From NCBI RefSeq assembly GCF_001552715.1, contig NZ_BCRS01000009.1, forward strand, positions 1-64,000: DNA of 64,000 nt, given 5' to 3'. How positions within the stretch are numbered: the stretch's first letter is position 1; each line of letters begins with the position of its first letter. This DNA is from Mycolicibacterium vaccae NBRC 14118 = CIP 105934 (GTDB taxonomy: Bacteria; Actinomycetota; Actinomycetes; Mycobacteriales; Mycobacteriaceae). The translations under genes were made by a program, and so were the position numbers. Under the pieces are notes generated by a model. It did not search any database and was not told where the DNA came from. It saw only the letters and a program-made list of their open reading frames with translations. Positions 19,088 to 27,500 of the stretch are shown here, piece after piece.

Positions 19088-19117
19088 GCACCTCCCCGCC
19101 GAGCACCTCCCCGCCGA
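19088..19117. repeat. Two tandem copies of a 15-bp repeat
   Basis: GCACCTCCCCGCCGA occurs at 19088-19102 and again at 19103-19117, directly abutting and partly overlapping the left arm of the intergenic palindrome. Confidence 0.7.
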
Positions 19118-19177
19118 AACCGCATTCCATGCGCGGAATTCCGCGTGGCGGCCTACTGGAATGCAATCTCGGCGGGG
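19109..19177. repeat. Nested intergenic palindrome, copy A
   Basis: Outer 21-bp arms at 19109-19129 and 19157-19177 pair at 18 of 21 positions; the core is CCGAAA-N2-GCATTCC. Inside is a perfect 14-bp palindrome CGCGGAATTCCGCG (19132-19145). It fills the gap between two converging genes and shares its arm core with copy B (25172-25236). Bidirectional terminator and dispersed palindromic repeat are both possible readings. Confidence 0.7.
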
Positions 19178-20281
19178 TCAGCGGAAGTCGGTGAAGAACG
19201 CGGCGACGTCGTCGACGAACAGCGCGGGCTGCTCGAACGCCGCGAAGTGGCCGCCGCGCGGCATCTCGGTCCATCGGGTGATGTTGTAGTTGGGCTCGCA
19301 CCAGTGCCGCGGTGACCGCAGGATCTCCTTCGGGAACGCCGCGACCCCGGTCGGCAGCGTGACCGCGCCGCCGCCCGCGAAGCTGCCGAAGCTCTCCCAG
19401 TAGAGCCGGGCCGAGGAGGCCCCGGTGCCGGTGGCCCAGTACATCATCACGTTGTCGAGCAGCTCGTCTCTGGTGAGCACGTTCTCGGGATGGCCGTCGC
19501 AGTCCATCCACGACCAGAACTTCTCGACGATCCACGCCAGCTGTCCCACCGGGGAGTCGACCAGGCCGTAACCCAGCGTCTGCGGCCGCGTCGACTGTTG
19601 TTTGGAGTAGCCGGAATCCCACCGCTGGTAATAGCCGAGCCGCTCCAGCGCGGCCTGCTCGTCGGCCGTGGGCTCGCCGAGGTTCTTCGGACGCCGTCCG
19701 ATCGGCATGTTGGTGTGGATCGCCACGCAGTGCGCGGCGTTGCGGCCGATCTGGGTGGTGACCGCCGCGCCCCAGTCCCCGCCCTGCGCGCCGTAGCGCC
19801 GGTAGCCGAGCCGCACCATCAGTTCGTCCCATGCCGCGGCGATGCGCTCCACACCCCAGCCCGTGGCAGCCGGTTTGCCGGAGAAGCCGTAACCGGGTAG
19901 CGACGGGCACACCACGTGGAAGCCGGCGTCGACGAGCGGCCCGATCACCTTGTGGAACTCGACGACCGAGCCGGGCCACCCGTGGGTGATGAGCAACGGG
20001 AAGGCGTCCTCGCGCGGGGACCGCTGGTGGATGAAGTGGATGTTCAACCCGTCGATCTCGGAGGTGAACTGATCGAACCTGTTCAGCGCGCTTTCCCTTG
20101 CCCGCCAATCGTATTCGTCCGCCCAGTACGCGGCGAGCTCTTGGGTGTAGGACAGCGGCATGCCCTGGCTCCAGTCGTCGACGCACTCGGCGTCCGGCCA
20201 CCTGGTGCGGTGCAGTCGATCCTTGAGGTCTGCGAGGTCGCGGTCGGAGATCGAGATCCGGAACGGCGAGATGTCGGCCAT
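19178..20281 (-). CDS. Epoxide hydrolase (alpha/beta hydrolase, EHN N-terminal domain)
   Basis: A 367-residue hydrolase of the microsomal epoxide hydrolase type. The N-terminal EHN domain (residues 1-110) is followed by an alpha/beta fold with oxyanion motif HGWPGS (100-105), nucleophile Asp169 in GGDWG and catalytic His in RGGHFAAFEQP near the C-terminus. It hydrolyses epoxides to diols; the substrate is unknown. Start ATG 20281 (MADISPFRIS) is preceded by AGGATGG; an upstream ATG at 20308 would overlap the divergent promoter. Confidence 0.88.
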   Translation of the reverse strand: MADISPFRISISDRDLADLKDRLHRTRWPDAECVDDWSQGMPLSYTQELAAYWADEYDWRARESALNRFDQFTSEIDGLNIHFIHQRSPREDAFPLLITHGWPGSVVEFHKVIGPLVDAGFHVVCPSLPGYGFSGKPAATGWGVERIAAAWDELMVRLGYRRYGAQGGDWGAAVTTQIGRNAAHCVAIHTNMPIGRRPKNLGEPTADEQAALERLGYYQRWDSGYSKQQSTRPQTLGYGLVDSPVGQLAWIVEKFWSWMDCDGHPENVLTRDELLDNVMMYWATGTGASSARLYWESFGSFAGGGAVTLPTGVAAFPKEILRSPRHWCEPNYNITRWTEMPRGGHFAAFEQPALFVDDVAAFFTDFR

Positions 20282-20313
20282 GATCCATCCTGACACTTGC
20301 ATAATCACAGGTT

Positions 20314-20760
20314 GTGGGGACCCCGACGCTCATCCTGATCGCCACGACGGCCTTGGCCGCGTGCGTCTGCCTCGGTGCCGCCGTCTACGAGGCGCTCGTC
20401 GTCGACCCGTACTGGCCCAGGCGGCCCGGCATCATCCAGTCGCACAACGGCGGCATCTCACGGGTCCGCTTCTGGCTGCCCGCGCCGCTGGTCTTCGAGG
20501 TGCTGCTGGTCATCACCCTGGTCATGACGTGGGGTGACGCCGACGTCGGCGTCGCGTTGCTGGTCGCGCTGGCCAGCCAGGCGGCGATGCGGTTGTGGAC
20601 GCTGTTCGACCTGATCCCGCAGGCGGCGCAGTTCGAGCGGACAGACCCCGCCGACGTCGACGAGGCCGCCGCGGTCCGGTGGACCAGGAAGAATCTGCTG
20701 CGACTTCCGTTGCTGATGATCACCTCCGGCGCCATGCTGACCGCGCTGGCCCTCGCGTGA
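20314..20760 (+). CDS. Four-span membrane protein, function unknown
   Basis: A 148-residue hydrophobic protein with about four membrane spans (roughly 5-27, 48-72, 75-95 and 128-147). The loop between spans 1 and 2 has VVDPYWPRRPGIIQSHNGGIS, and the later loop RTDPADVDEAAAVRWTRKN. I do not recognise a characterised family; similar small membrane proteins occur in mycobacteria. Starts with GTG 20314, 8 nt after a CATAAT hexamer. It diverges from the epoxide hydrolase and lies ahead of the degenerate ABC pair. Confidence 0.65.
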   Translation: MGTPTLILIATTALAACVCLGAAVYEALVVDPYWPRRPGIIQSHNGGISRVRFWLPAPLVFEVLLVITLVMTWGDADVGVALLVALASQAAMRLWTLFDLIPQAAQFERTDPADVDEAAAVRWTRKNLLRLPLLMITSGAMLTALALA

Positions 20761-20830
20761 TCGGGTCCTCACCCGACGAACACAATGTCTAGGAGCGCTG
20801 CGCTGCCTGCCGGTGTGGTGGGATTGGCGG

Positions 20831-21532
20831 GTGTCAGACGGTTCGACGCCCGATGTGGCGGTAACAGCGCGGGCGATCACGATGCGCGGGCCGTGGGGGC
20901 CGGTCTACGGTCCGCTCGACCTCGATATCACCGCCGGCGGGGTCACGGTGCTGCTGTGCCCGCCCGGTTCGGGACGCACCGCGCTGCTGATGACGCTCGC
21001 GGGCCGGATGCGTCCGGTGTCGGGATCGCTGTCGGTGTTCGGGCGCACCAGGGTGCGGGACATCTTCGCCAACGCCGCACTGGCCGGTATCGACGAACTC
21101 GACACCGTTGCCGAGTCGGTGACGGTGCGTGACCTGATCACCGAGCAACTGCGCTGGGATGCCAAGTGGTACAAGATGATCGGGCGTGCCGGCGAGGACG
21201 ATCTGGAGCGGGTGTGCCGTCCGGTGTTCGGTGAGCTTCCGTTGCCTCCGTTGTCCGAGTTCGTCGAAGAGCTCACCGAACTCGACGGGCTGCTGCTGCG
21301 CGTCGCGCTGGCCAACACCGGTCGGCCGCCGTTGCTGGTGGTCGGAAACCTGGAACAGGTCACCAGTGACCGCAGCCGGGATCTGCTGGTGGCCAGACTG
21401 GTCGAGCTCGGTCGCGACCAGACGGTCGTCACCGCCGGTGTCAACGATGTGCGGGGCCATCCAGTCGTCCAGATCGAGGTCGAGAACGCCACCCGCGCCG
21501 AGCTTGCGGAACCGCAGAAAGGTGGTGCCTGA
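20831..21532 (+). CDS. Degenerate ABC-type ATPase subunit, probably not a hydrolase
   Basis: A 233-residue protein laid out like an ABC ATPase, but every catalytic motif is altered: the Walker A position reads CPPGSGRTA (Gly lost, Lys replaced by Arg), the signature position reads LTELD in place of LSGGQ, and the Walker B position reads LLVVGNLEQ in place of LLLLDEP. It is joined to the YhgE/Pip gene by a one-base TGATG overlap, so the two products are made together and likely form one complex. GTG 20831 is preferred to GTG 20813, which would add six Trp-rich residues. Confidence 0.75.
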   Translation: MSDGSTPDVAVTARAITMRGPWGPVYGPLDLDITAGGVTVLLCPPGSGRTALLMTLAGRMRPVSGSLSVFGRTRVRDIFANAALAGIDELDTVAESVTVRDLITEQLRWDAKWYKMIGRAGEDDLERVCRPVFGELPLPPLSEFVEELTELDGLLLRVALANTGRPPLLVVGNLEQVTSDRSRDLLVARLVELGRDQTVVTAGVNDVRGHPVVQIEVENATRAELAEPQKGGA

Positions 21533-23541
21533 TGGCGCTTGCCGGAATGTCATTGGGCACCGACCTCAAGCGCTATTCCCGAGGGCTCATGCCGCGGATC
21601 GCGCTGATCACCATCATTCTGATGCCGTTGCTGTACGGCGCGATGTATCTGTGGGCGTTCTGGAATCCGTTCGCCGAGGTGAACAAGGTGCCGGTCGCTC
21701 TGGTCAACGAGGACCGCGGAGCGTCGGTCCAAGGGCAGCCGCTGCGCGCCGGGGACGAGATCGCGGCCGCGCTGATGCAGTCGGGGCAACTCGACCTGAC
21801 CGAGATGTCAGGGGAGCAGGCCGCCGAGGGGGTGGCCAGTGGCGACTACTACTTCTCGATCACACTGCCACCGGATTTCAGCGAGCGTGTCGCGTCGCCC
21901 GAGGGCGATGACCCCCAGCAGGCCCAGATCCGGTTCACCTTCAACGACGCCAACAACTACCTGGCGACCATCATCGGACAGAACGCTTCCCGGGATGTGC
22001 TCAACGAGGTCAACGCGAAGATCGGTGAGAGCACGGTCGGAAATGTGTTGAGCGGGCTCAGCGACGCGGGCCGTGGGCTCGAACAGGCCGCCGACGGCGC
22101 GCAGCAGTTGGCCGGCGGATTGGATGCCGCCGACGACGGTGCCCGGCGCCTGGCCACCGGTGCGGGCGCTCTGTCGTCGGGTCTGGCCACCGCCCGGGCA
22201 GGGTCAGCCGAACTCTCCTCGGGCACAAAGCAATTGATGGGCGCCGTGGACACCGCGACGGGCCCGTTGTTGGAGGTCCTCGATCGCGTCGGCAGCCTGC
22301 AGCTGAACCCCGATGACGTGGCGTTCGCTGCCCAGCATCTGTCCGGCGCGGTCCGTTCGACGACCGAACGCATCGCCGCGCTGAACATCAACAGTGCGCA
22401 GGCGGCGGCCATCGTCGATCAAGCCGTCGGGTTCCTGCAGGCCAACCCGGATCCGACGGTGCGCGACGCGGGCCAGGCACTTGTCGGGGCGCAGCGGCTG
22501 CTGCGCTCTCAGGGCATCGACCCGACCACCGACGAGGGCCTGCTTCGGCTGCGCGACAGCGCAGCCCGGCTGGAGAGCGAGTTCGGAGACCCGGGTAGCA
22601 GGCTGCGTGTCTTCCTCACCAGAGCGCTCAACGGCGGTCTGCGGTCCGATGTCGTCACGCTGCGAGACGGGGTTCAGCGGTTGAACGCCGGCGCCCGACA
22701 GCTCGACTCGGGGCTGGTGCAGTTGGCCGCCGGTGGGCATGAACTCTCCTCAGGGGCAAGTCAACTCGCGGACGGGACCGGGAAGTTGCGTGACGGTGGC
22801 CACGAACTGGCCACCAAACTGCAGGAGGGCACCAGGCAGGTGCCGTCGTGGACTCCGCAGCAACGGGCCGACGTGGCGCAGACTCTGGCGGCGCCGGTGG
22901 GGCTGGACGTGGTCAACACCAACCCGGCGGCCACGTTCGGCACCGGCTTTGCGCCGTTCTTCATGCCGCTGGCGCTGTTCATCGGTGCGCTGATCATCTG
23001 GATGCTGTTGACCCCGTTGCAATCCCGTCCCGTGGTCAACGGGCTGGGGGTATTGCGCGTGGTGCTGGCCTCCTATTGGCCCGCGCTGTTGGTCGCGGTC
23101 TGCCAGGTGGTCGTGATGTACGCGGTCGTGCACTTCGGAGTGGGTCTGAACGCCAAGTACCCGTGGGCCACGCTGGCCTTCCTGGGGTTGATCGCCGGCA
23201 CGTTCCTGGCGCTGATCCAGGCGTTCAACGCGCTCTTCGGGGTGGCCGTGGGTCGCGTCGTGACCCTCGCGTTCCTGATGCTGCAGCTGGTCTCGGCAGG
23301 AGGCATCTATCCGGTGGAGACCACTGCCAAACCGTTCCAGATCATCCATCCGTTCGACCCGATGACCTATGCGGTCAACGGTCTGCGGCAGCTGACCGTC
23401 GGTGGGATCGACTCGCGGCTGTGGATCGCGATCGTGGTGCTCTCCGGTCTGTTGGTCATCTCGTTGGCGGCCAGCGCATGGTCGGCGCACCGTAACCGGC
23501 AGTACACGATGGATCGACTGCACCCTCCGATAGAGGTATGA
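21532..23541 (+). CDS. YhgE/Pip-domain membrane protein (ABC-2-like)
   Basis: A 669-residue membrane protein with one N-terminal span (about 20-42), a large extracytoplasmic domain, and five to six C-terminal spans (about 470-660). The middle has heptad-like Gly/Ala/Leu/Ser stretches (near 180-230 and 380-430, such as QLAGGLDAADDGARRLATGA), typical of YhgE/Pip proteins related to phage receptors and to type VII secretion accessory proteins. Starts in the stop codon of the degenerate ATPase. Role unknown; export or envelope function is likely from topology. Confidence 0.83.
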   Translation: MALAGMSLGTDLKRYSRGLMPRIALITIILMPLLYGAMYLWAFWNPFAEVNKVPVALVNEDRGASVQGQPLRAGDEIAAALMQSGQLDLTEMSGEQAAEGVASGDYYFSITLPPDFSERVASPEGDDPQQAQIRFTFNDANNYLATIIGQNASRDVLNEVNAKIGESTVGNVLSGLSDAGRGLEQAADGAQQLAGGLDAADDGARRLATGAGALSSGLATARAGSAELSSGTKQLMGAVDTATGPLLEVLDRVGSLQLNPDDVAFAAQHLSGAVRSTTERIAALNINSAQAAAIVDQAVGFLQANPDPTVRDAGQALVGAQRLLRSQGIDPTTDEGLLRLRDSAARLESEFGDPGSRLRVFLTRALNGGLRSDVVTLRDGVQRLNAGARQLDSGLVQLAAGGHELSSGASQLADGTGKLRDGGHELATKLQEGTRQVPSWTPQQRADVAQTLAAPVGLDVVNTNPAATFGTGFAPFFMPLALFIGALIIWMLLTPLQSRPVVNGLGVLRVVLASYWPALLVAVCQVVVMYAVVHFGVGLNAKYPWATLAFLGLIAGTFLALIQAFNALFGVAVGRVVTLAFLMLQLVSAGGIYPVETTAKPFQIIHPFDPMTYAVNGLRQLTVGGIDSRLWIAIVVLSGLLVISLAASAWSAHRNRQYTMDRLHPPIEV

Positions 23542-23668
23542 CGCTCCACCCGCCGTAGCGAACCCCCTGGGTGCCTGTAGCTGGGGACGTGCGTGCGTGC
23601 TATAGCCGTCGGCCACGCATTTGCGCAGTTGAGGACACTGCACTGCGTTGCCGAGGGCGGTTCTGACG

Positions 23669-23768
23669 TTGACGAAAAAACTTCCAGCAACATCTGTGAA
23701 AACACAACAACTTGAACTTACTTAGCAGTAATATCGCGGCTTGCTGGATCCAACTCGACAAACAGGAG
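23669..23768 (+). promoter_or_regulatory. AT-rich upstream region, -10 TAATAT and strong RBS
   Basis: The 231-bp gap before the GjpA-like gene is locally AT-rich at 23670-23740 (TTGACG at 23669 followed by an A6 run). TAATAT (23729-23734) is a likely -10, giving a leader of about 30 nt that contains AGGAG (23764-23768) 4 nt before ATG. The rest of the gap (23542-23668) shows nothing recognisable. Confidence 0.5.
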
Positions 23769-23772
23769 CTGT

Positions 23773-25140
23773 ATGTACACCACCCTTCGTCCGTATGCGA
23801 CCGCCGGTGTCGCGATGCTCGGCGCGAGTGCCATCGCCATCGCCCCCGTGGTGGTGGCCCCGGCGATGCCCGACCTCAGGGTGGCAGACCCGGCGGTGGC
23901 GCTCAGTGCGGCGATCGACCCGCTGACCCCGCTGCTCGACCTGTTCAACAAGTCCGAGGTCAACTTCGCGAACCTCGCCGGCGCCTGGCTGGAAGCCCCG
24001 GCGCCGATCCTGCAGCAGATCATCGCCAACCAGATCGGCTACCTCGGCGAGCTGCCCGACATCGGCGCGATTCTGAGGCAGATGGGAACCAACGTCGGCG
24101 CCGCGCTGGGTGCGCCGTTCGCCGAGGACATGAGCACGCTCGCGCCGTTGCACGCGTCCATCTACGACCTCATCCTCGACGGAGTACCCGGGGCGATCGA
24201 GCCCGCGCCGCCGCAGCTGGTGCCGCTGTTGAAGTTCACCACCACCTACCTCAGCGGTGCGCTGGTCGGACTGGCCGGCCTCGTGATGAACCCGGTGCTG
24301 GCCTTGGGCGGGAGTATCCACTCGGTCTTCCAGAGCCTCGGCGGGGAGAACGCGGACTTCGCAGCTGCTCTGAACACGTTGATCAACATCCCCACCACGA
24401 TGGTCGACGCGTTCCTCAACGGCGGTCAGACGATGATGGTCACCCCGTTGCTCACCGCCCTCGGCCTGAATCTCCCGATCCCCGGCATGGAGGTCGAGTT
24501 GGTTTTCGGCGGGCTGCTCAGCGGGGGCGGTTCGATGTTCAACAGCCTCAACATCATCTTCGATCCGAACAACCCCGCCGAGGTGCTTCCCGGGCAGGGT
24601 GCTGGGTTCATCGGATCTCTGATCGGCCTGACCAAGGCCATCGCGAAGGCCATCGGCTGGGACGGGCAGGGCAATCCGCTGGCCCCGCCACTGACCACCC
24701 CCGCGCCGTCGCTGCGGGATGCCGCTGACACGTCGATCCTTGCCGGCCAAACGATCACGTTGGACACCAATGACCAGGTGGTCGCCGATGACGCGGTGAC
24801 GGCCGACCCGGCCGTTACCACCGGTGGTGACCCCGAGTTCGTCACGGTGCCAGTGGTTTCCGAGTCCGCCGAGGATGAGACGGTCGAGGAGGAAGCCGTC
24901 GGGGACGAGCCCGTGGAGGCCGCCGAGCCCGAGCTTGAGGCAGGCGCCGACGAGGAGACCGTGCCCGGCGAAGAAGCCGACGAGGAGGCCGGTGACGACG
25001 CCGACGACGCAGCCGACGACGCAGCCGACGAGAAGGCCGACGAGAAGGCCGACGCAGGCAGCGACGACGCAGGCAGCGACTCCGATGGCGACTCGGACAG
25101 CGGCTCGGGCTCGACCGGCGGCTCCGACGCCGGCGAGTAG
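23773..25140 (+). CDS. Exported GjpA-like outer-membrane/porin-family protein with acidic tail
   Basis: A 455-residue exported protein. The N-terminus MYTTLRPYATAGVAMLGASA is a signal-peptide-like start typical of the mycobacterial GjpA-type porin family (related to Gordonia porin GjpA, recalled family). Residues about 40-320 are hydrophobic and helical with PxxPLL, LVPLLKFTTTYLSGALVGL and GGL/GGS stretches. From about 335 the chain is a low-complexity acidic tail of D, E, A, G and S built partly from DNA tandem repeats. Pore activity is inferred from family only. Placed between the YhgE/Pip gene and accD3. Confidence 0.68.
   Translation: MYTTLRPYATAGVAMLGASAIAIAPVVVAPAMPDLRVADPAVALSAAIDPLTPLLDLFNKSEVNFANLAGAWLEAPAPILQQIIANQIGYLGELPDIGAILRQMGTNVGAALGAPFAEDMSTLAPLHASIYDLILDGVPGAIEPAPPQLVPLLKFTTTYLSGALVGLAGLVMNPVLALGGSIHSVFQSLGGENADFAAALNTLINIPTTMVDAFLNGGQTMMVTPLLTALGLNLPIPGMEVELVFGGLLSGGGSMFNSLNIIFDPNNPAEVLPGQGAGFIGSLIGLTKAIAKAIGWDGQGNPLAPPLTTPAPSLRDAADTSILAGQTITLDTNDQVVADDAVTADPAVTTGGDPEFVTVPVVSESAEDETVEEEAVGDEPVEAAEPELEAGADEETVPGEEADEEAGDDADDAADDAADEKADEKADAGSDDAGSDSDGDSDSGSGSTGGSDAGE
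25006..25080 (+). repeat. Tandem 12- and 15-bp repeats encoding the acidic tail
   Basis: GACGCAGCCGAC repeats at 25006 and 25018, GAGAAGGCCGAC at 25030 and 25042, and GACGCAGGCAGCGAC at 25051 and 25066. All keep frame, so length changes by slippage would only lengthen or shorten the Asp/Ala-rich tail. Confidence 0.85.
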
Positions 25141-25171
25141 CCGCACCCCCTGACCGCACCTACCCGGTCAA

Positions 25172-25236
25172 GCGCCGAAATTGCATTCCGTGCGCCGATT
25201 TAACGAAATCGCCCGCGTGGAATGCAATTTCGGCGC
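25172..25236. repeat. Nested intergenic palindrome, copy B
   Basis: Perfect 18-bp arms GCGCCGAAATTGCATTCC (25172-25189) and its complement (25219-25236), enclosing a second stem CGATTT-AACG-AAATCG. It lies between two converging genes, like copy A at 19109-19177, and shares the CCGAAA-N2-GCATTCC arm core. Confidence 0.8.
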
Positions 25237-25262
25237 GCTGTGCGCGGCGCGCTCGGCGCTCG

Positions 25263-26738
25263 TCAGGTGGGTAGGCCGATACGGCGGTAGCGCTCCAGCC
25301 GGGCGGTCAGGCGCTGGTCCTCGGGGATCGTGCGAACCCGGTGCAGTTCGGTCGCGATCGTCGCCGACAGCCGCCGGGTGAACGCCTTCGGCTCGTCGGC
25401 GGCATCGGGGTGCTCGGGCACGATGGCATCGACGATGCCGTTGCGCAGCAGGTCCACCGACCGAATACCCTGTGTGGCAGCAAGTTCCGGGGCATGGTCG
25501 ACGTCGCGGAAGACGATTGCGCTGGCCCCTTCCGGCGGCAGCGGAGCCAGCCACCCGTGCAGCGCGGCCAGCACCCGGTCGGCGGGCACCATCGCCAGCG
25601 CCGGACCGCCGCTGCCCTGCCCGAGTAGCACCGAGATCGTCGGGGTGTCGAGGGTGACCAGCTCGGCCAGGCAACGTGCGATCTCGCCGGCCAGTCCGCC
25701 CTCCTCCGCCTCGGCCGACAACGCCGGACCCGCGGTGTCGACGACGAGCACGAGCGGCAGCTTCAGACCCGCCGCCAACGCCATGCCCCGGCGCGCCTCC
25801 CGCAGCGCCGCCGGGCCTACCAGACCGCCGACCACCCGCTGCTGCCCGAGCACCACCGCCGGTTGACCGCCGAACCGGGCCAGCGCGAGCAGCATGGCCG
25901 CCGCTTCTCCCTGGCCCGTCCCCGACAGCAGCACCCGTTCGGTGGCGCCGTACCGCAGCAGCGCGCTGACGCCGGGCCGGTCGGGACGACGGGAGATCTC
26001 GACCGACTCCCAGGCAGGGATGTCCGGCACCGGCTCGGGCGTCGGGGCGCCCGGTGGTTCGCCGGGGGCGTCGGAGACGACCTTCAGCGCGCGGTCGAGC
26101 GTGGCGCGCAGTGCGTCGAGCGGGATGACGGCGTCGACGACGCCGTGGCGTTGCAGGTTCTCGGCGGTCTGGATGCCCGGCGGGAACGGCTCGCCGTAGA
26201 GCTGCTCGTACACCCGCGGGCCCAGGAATCCGATCAGCGCGCCGGGTTCAGCGGCGGTGACGTGCCCGAGTGAACCCCAGGATGCGAACACCCCGCCGGT
26301 GGTCGGATGCCGCAGGTACACCAGATAGGGCAGGTGGGCCTTCTTGTGCAGCTCGACGGCGGCGGCGATCTTGACCATCTGCAGGAACGCGACCGTGCCC
26401 TCCTGCATGCGGGTGCCGCCCGAGCTCGGTGACGCGAGCAGCGGCAGTCGCTCGGCGGTGGCGCGCTGCACCGCGGCGGTGATGCGTTCGGCCGCGGCCA
26501 CCCCGATGGAGCCGGCCAGGAAGTCGAACTCGCAGGCCACCAGAGCCACCCGCCGGCCGAAGACCCGGCCCTCGCCGGTCAGCACCGATTCGTCGAGGCC
26601 TGTCGCGGCTGTGGCCTCGTCGAGTTCTTCGCGGTAGGCCGCCGAGACCGGCACCGCCGGCGGGGGTCCGTCCCAGCTGACGAAGGACCCGTCGTCCAGC
26701 AGGGCGTCACGCAGCGCCAGGGCGCGGATCCGGCTCAC
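25263..26738 (-). CDS. accD3: Acetyl-CoA carboxylase-type carboxyltransferase AccD3 (fused beta/alpha)
   Basis: A 491-residue carboxyltransferase, close to the 495 of mycobacterial AccD3 (Rv0904c). The N-terminal AccD-like half has LVACEFDFLAGSIGVAAAER and the CoA/oxyanion loop SGGTRMQEG; the C-terminal AccA-like half has LVLVVDTAGPALSAEAEEGG and the second oxyanion region VLLGQGSGGPALA. It has no zinc ribbon and no biotin domain, so a biotin partner must come from elsewhere if it carboxylates. Divergent from echA6 with a 25-bp gap, as in M. tuberculosis. A close paralogue lies at 33402-34913. Confidence 0.9.
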   Translation of the reverse strand: MSRIRALALRDALLDDGSFVSWDGPPPAVPVSAAYREELDEATAATGLDESVLTGEGRVFGRRVALVACEFDFLAGSIGVAAAERITAAVQRATAERLPLLASPSSGGTRMQEGTVAFLQMVKIAAAVELHKKAHLPYLVYLRHPTTGGVFASWGSLGHVTAAEPGALIGFLGPRVYEQLYGEPFPPGIQTAENLQRHGVVDAVIPLDALRATLDRALKVVSDAPGEPPGAPTPEPVPDIPAWESVEISRRPDRPGVSALLRYGATERVLLSGTGQGEAAAMLLALARFGGQPAVVLGQQRVVGGLVGPAALREARRGMALAAGLKLPLVLVVDTAGPALSAEAEEGGLAGEIARCLAELVTLDTPTISVLLGQGSGGPALAMVPADRVLAALHGWLAPLPPEGASAIVFRDVDHAPELAATQGIRSVDLLRNGIVDAIVPEHPDAADEPKAFTRRLSATIATELHRVRTIPEDQRLTARLERYRRIGLPT

Positions 26739-26751
26739 AGGAAAAGGCTAA

Positions 26752-26757
26752 TAGTCT
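26752..26757 (+). promoter_or_regulatory. -10 TAGTCT for leaderless echA6
   Basis: TAGTCT ends 6 nt before ATG 26764, placing the transcript start at the ATG and ruling against the GTG at 26758. Confidence 0.6.
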
Positions 26758-26763
26758 GTGCTC

Positions 26764-27498
26764 ATGATCGGAGTCACCCGCGACGGCAATGTGATGACGC
26801 TGGAACTGCAACGACCGGAGAGGCGCAACGCCCTCAACGCCGAACTGGTCGACGGCCTGCGTGAGGCGATCGAGAAGGCAGCCGCCGAGGAGGTCCGCGC
26901 GGTCGTGCTCACCGGGGCGGGCCACGTGTTCAGTTCGGGTGCGGACCTGTCCGGCGGCCAGGGCGTCGCCGACGAGCTGCCCGACAAGGCCAAGGAGCTC
27001 AACCTCGCGATCGACCGGGCGCCGCTGCCTGTCATCGGCGCGATCAACGGACCTGCGATCGGCGCGGGCGTCATCCTGTCGATGATCTGTGACCTGCGGG
27101 TGGTGGCGCCCGAAGCCTACTTCCAGTTCCCGGTAGCGAAATACGGCATCGCGCTGGACAACTGGACCATCCGCCGGTTGACGTCCCTGGTCGGGGCGGG
27201 CCGGGCCCGCGGGATGCTGCTGGCCGCCGAACGGCTCACCGCCGACGTCGCGTTGCAGACCGGCATGGCGAACCGGATCGGCACGCTGGCCGACGCGCAG
27301 GCGTGGGCGCAGGAGATCGCCGGCTTCGCGCCGCTGGCCCTGCAGCACGCCAAGCGGGTGCTTAACGACGACGGCGCCTACGAAGAACCGTGGCCGGCGC
27401 ACCAGGAACTCTTCGACCGGGCGTGGGCCAGCCAGGACATCATCGAGGCGCAGGTGGCGCGCATCGAGAAGCGCCCGCCCCGGTTCACGGGCGCCTGA
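26764..27498 (+). CDS. echA6: EchA6-type crotonase-fold protein
   Basis: A 244-residue crotonase-fold protein (Mtb EchA6 is 243). In Mtb, EchA6 lacks hydratase activity and is reported to carry fatty acids to FAS-II for mycolate synthesis. Here the crotonase oxyanion motif is seen ([22 protein letters not shown]), but the segment that normally holds a catalytic Glu and a Gly run reads [18 protein letters not shown], an EchA6-like replacement. It leads an operon with the metallo-beta-lactamase-fold gene 2 bp downstream. Confidence 0.92.
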   Translation: MIGVTRDGNVMTLELQRPERRNALNAELVDGLREAIEKAAAEEVRAVVLTGAGHVFSSGADLSGGQGVADELPDKAKELNLAIDRAPLPVIGAINGPAIGAGVILSMICDLRVVAPEAYFQFPVAKYGIALDNWTIRRLTSLVGAGRARGMLLAAERLTADVALQTGMANRIGTLADAQAWAQEIAGFAPLALQHAKRVLNDDGAYEEPWPAHQELFDRAWASQDIIEAQVARIEKRPPRFTGA

Positions 27499-27500
27499 TC

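Noticed and set aside
22080-22800. Gly/Ala/Ser-rich repeats in the YhgE/Pip protein as a PE_PGRS-type gene
   Set aside because: No PE or PPE N-terminus; the repeats are heptad-like segments usual for YhgE/Pip extracytoplasmic domains.
24994-25080. Tandem repeats as a CRISPR array
   Set aside because: Repeats are 12-15 bp, directly abutting, without spacers, and in frame inside a gene.
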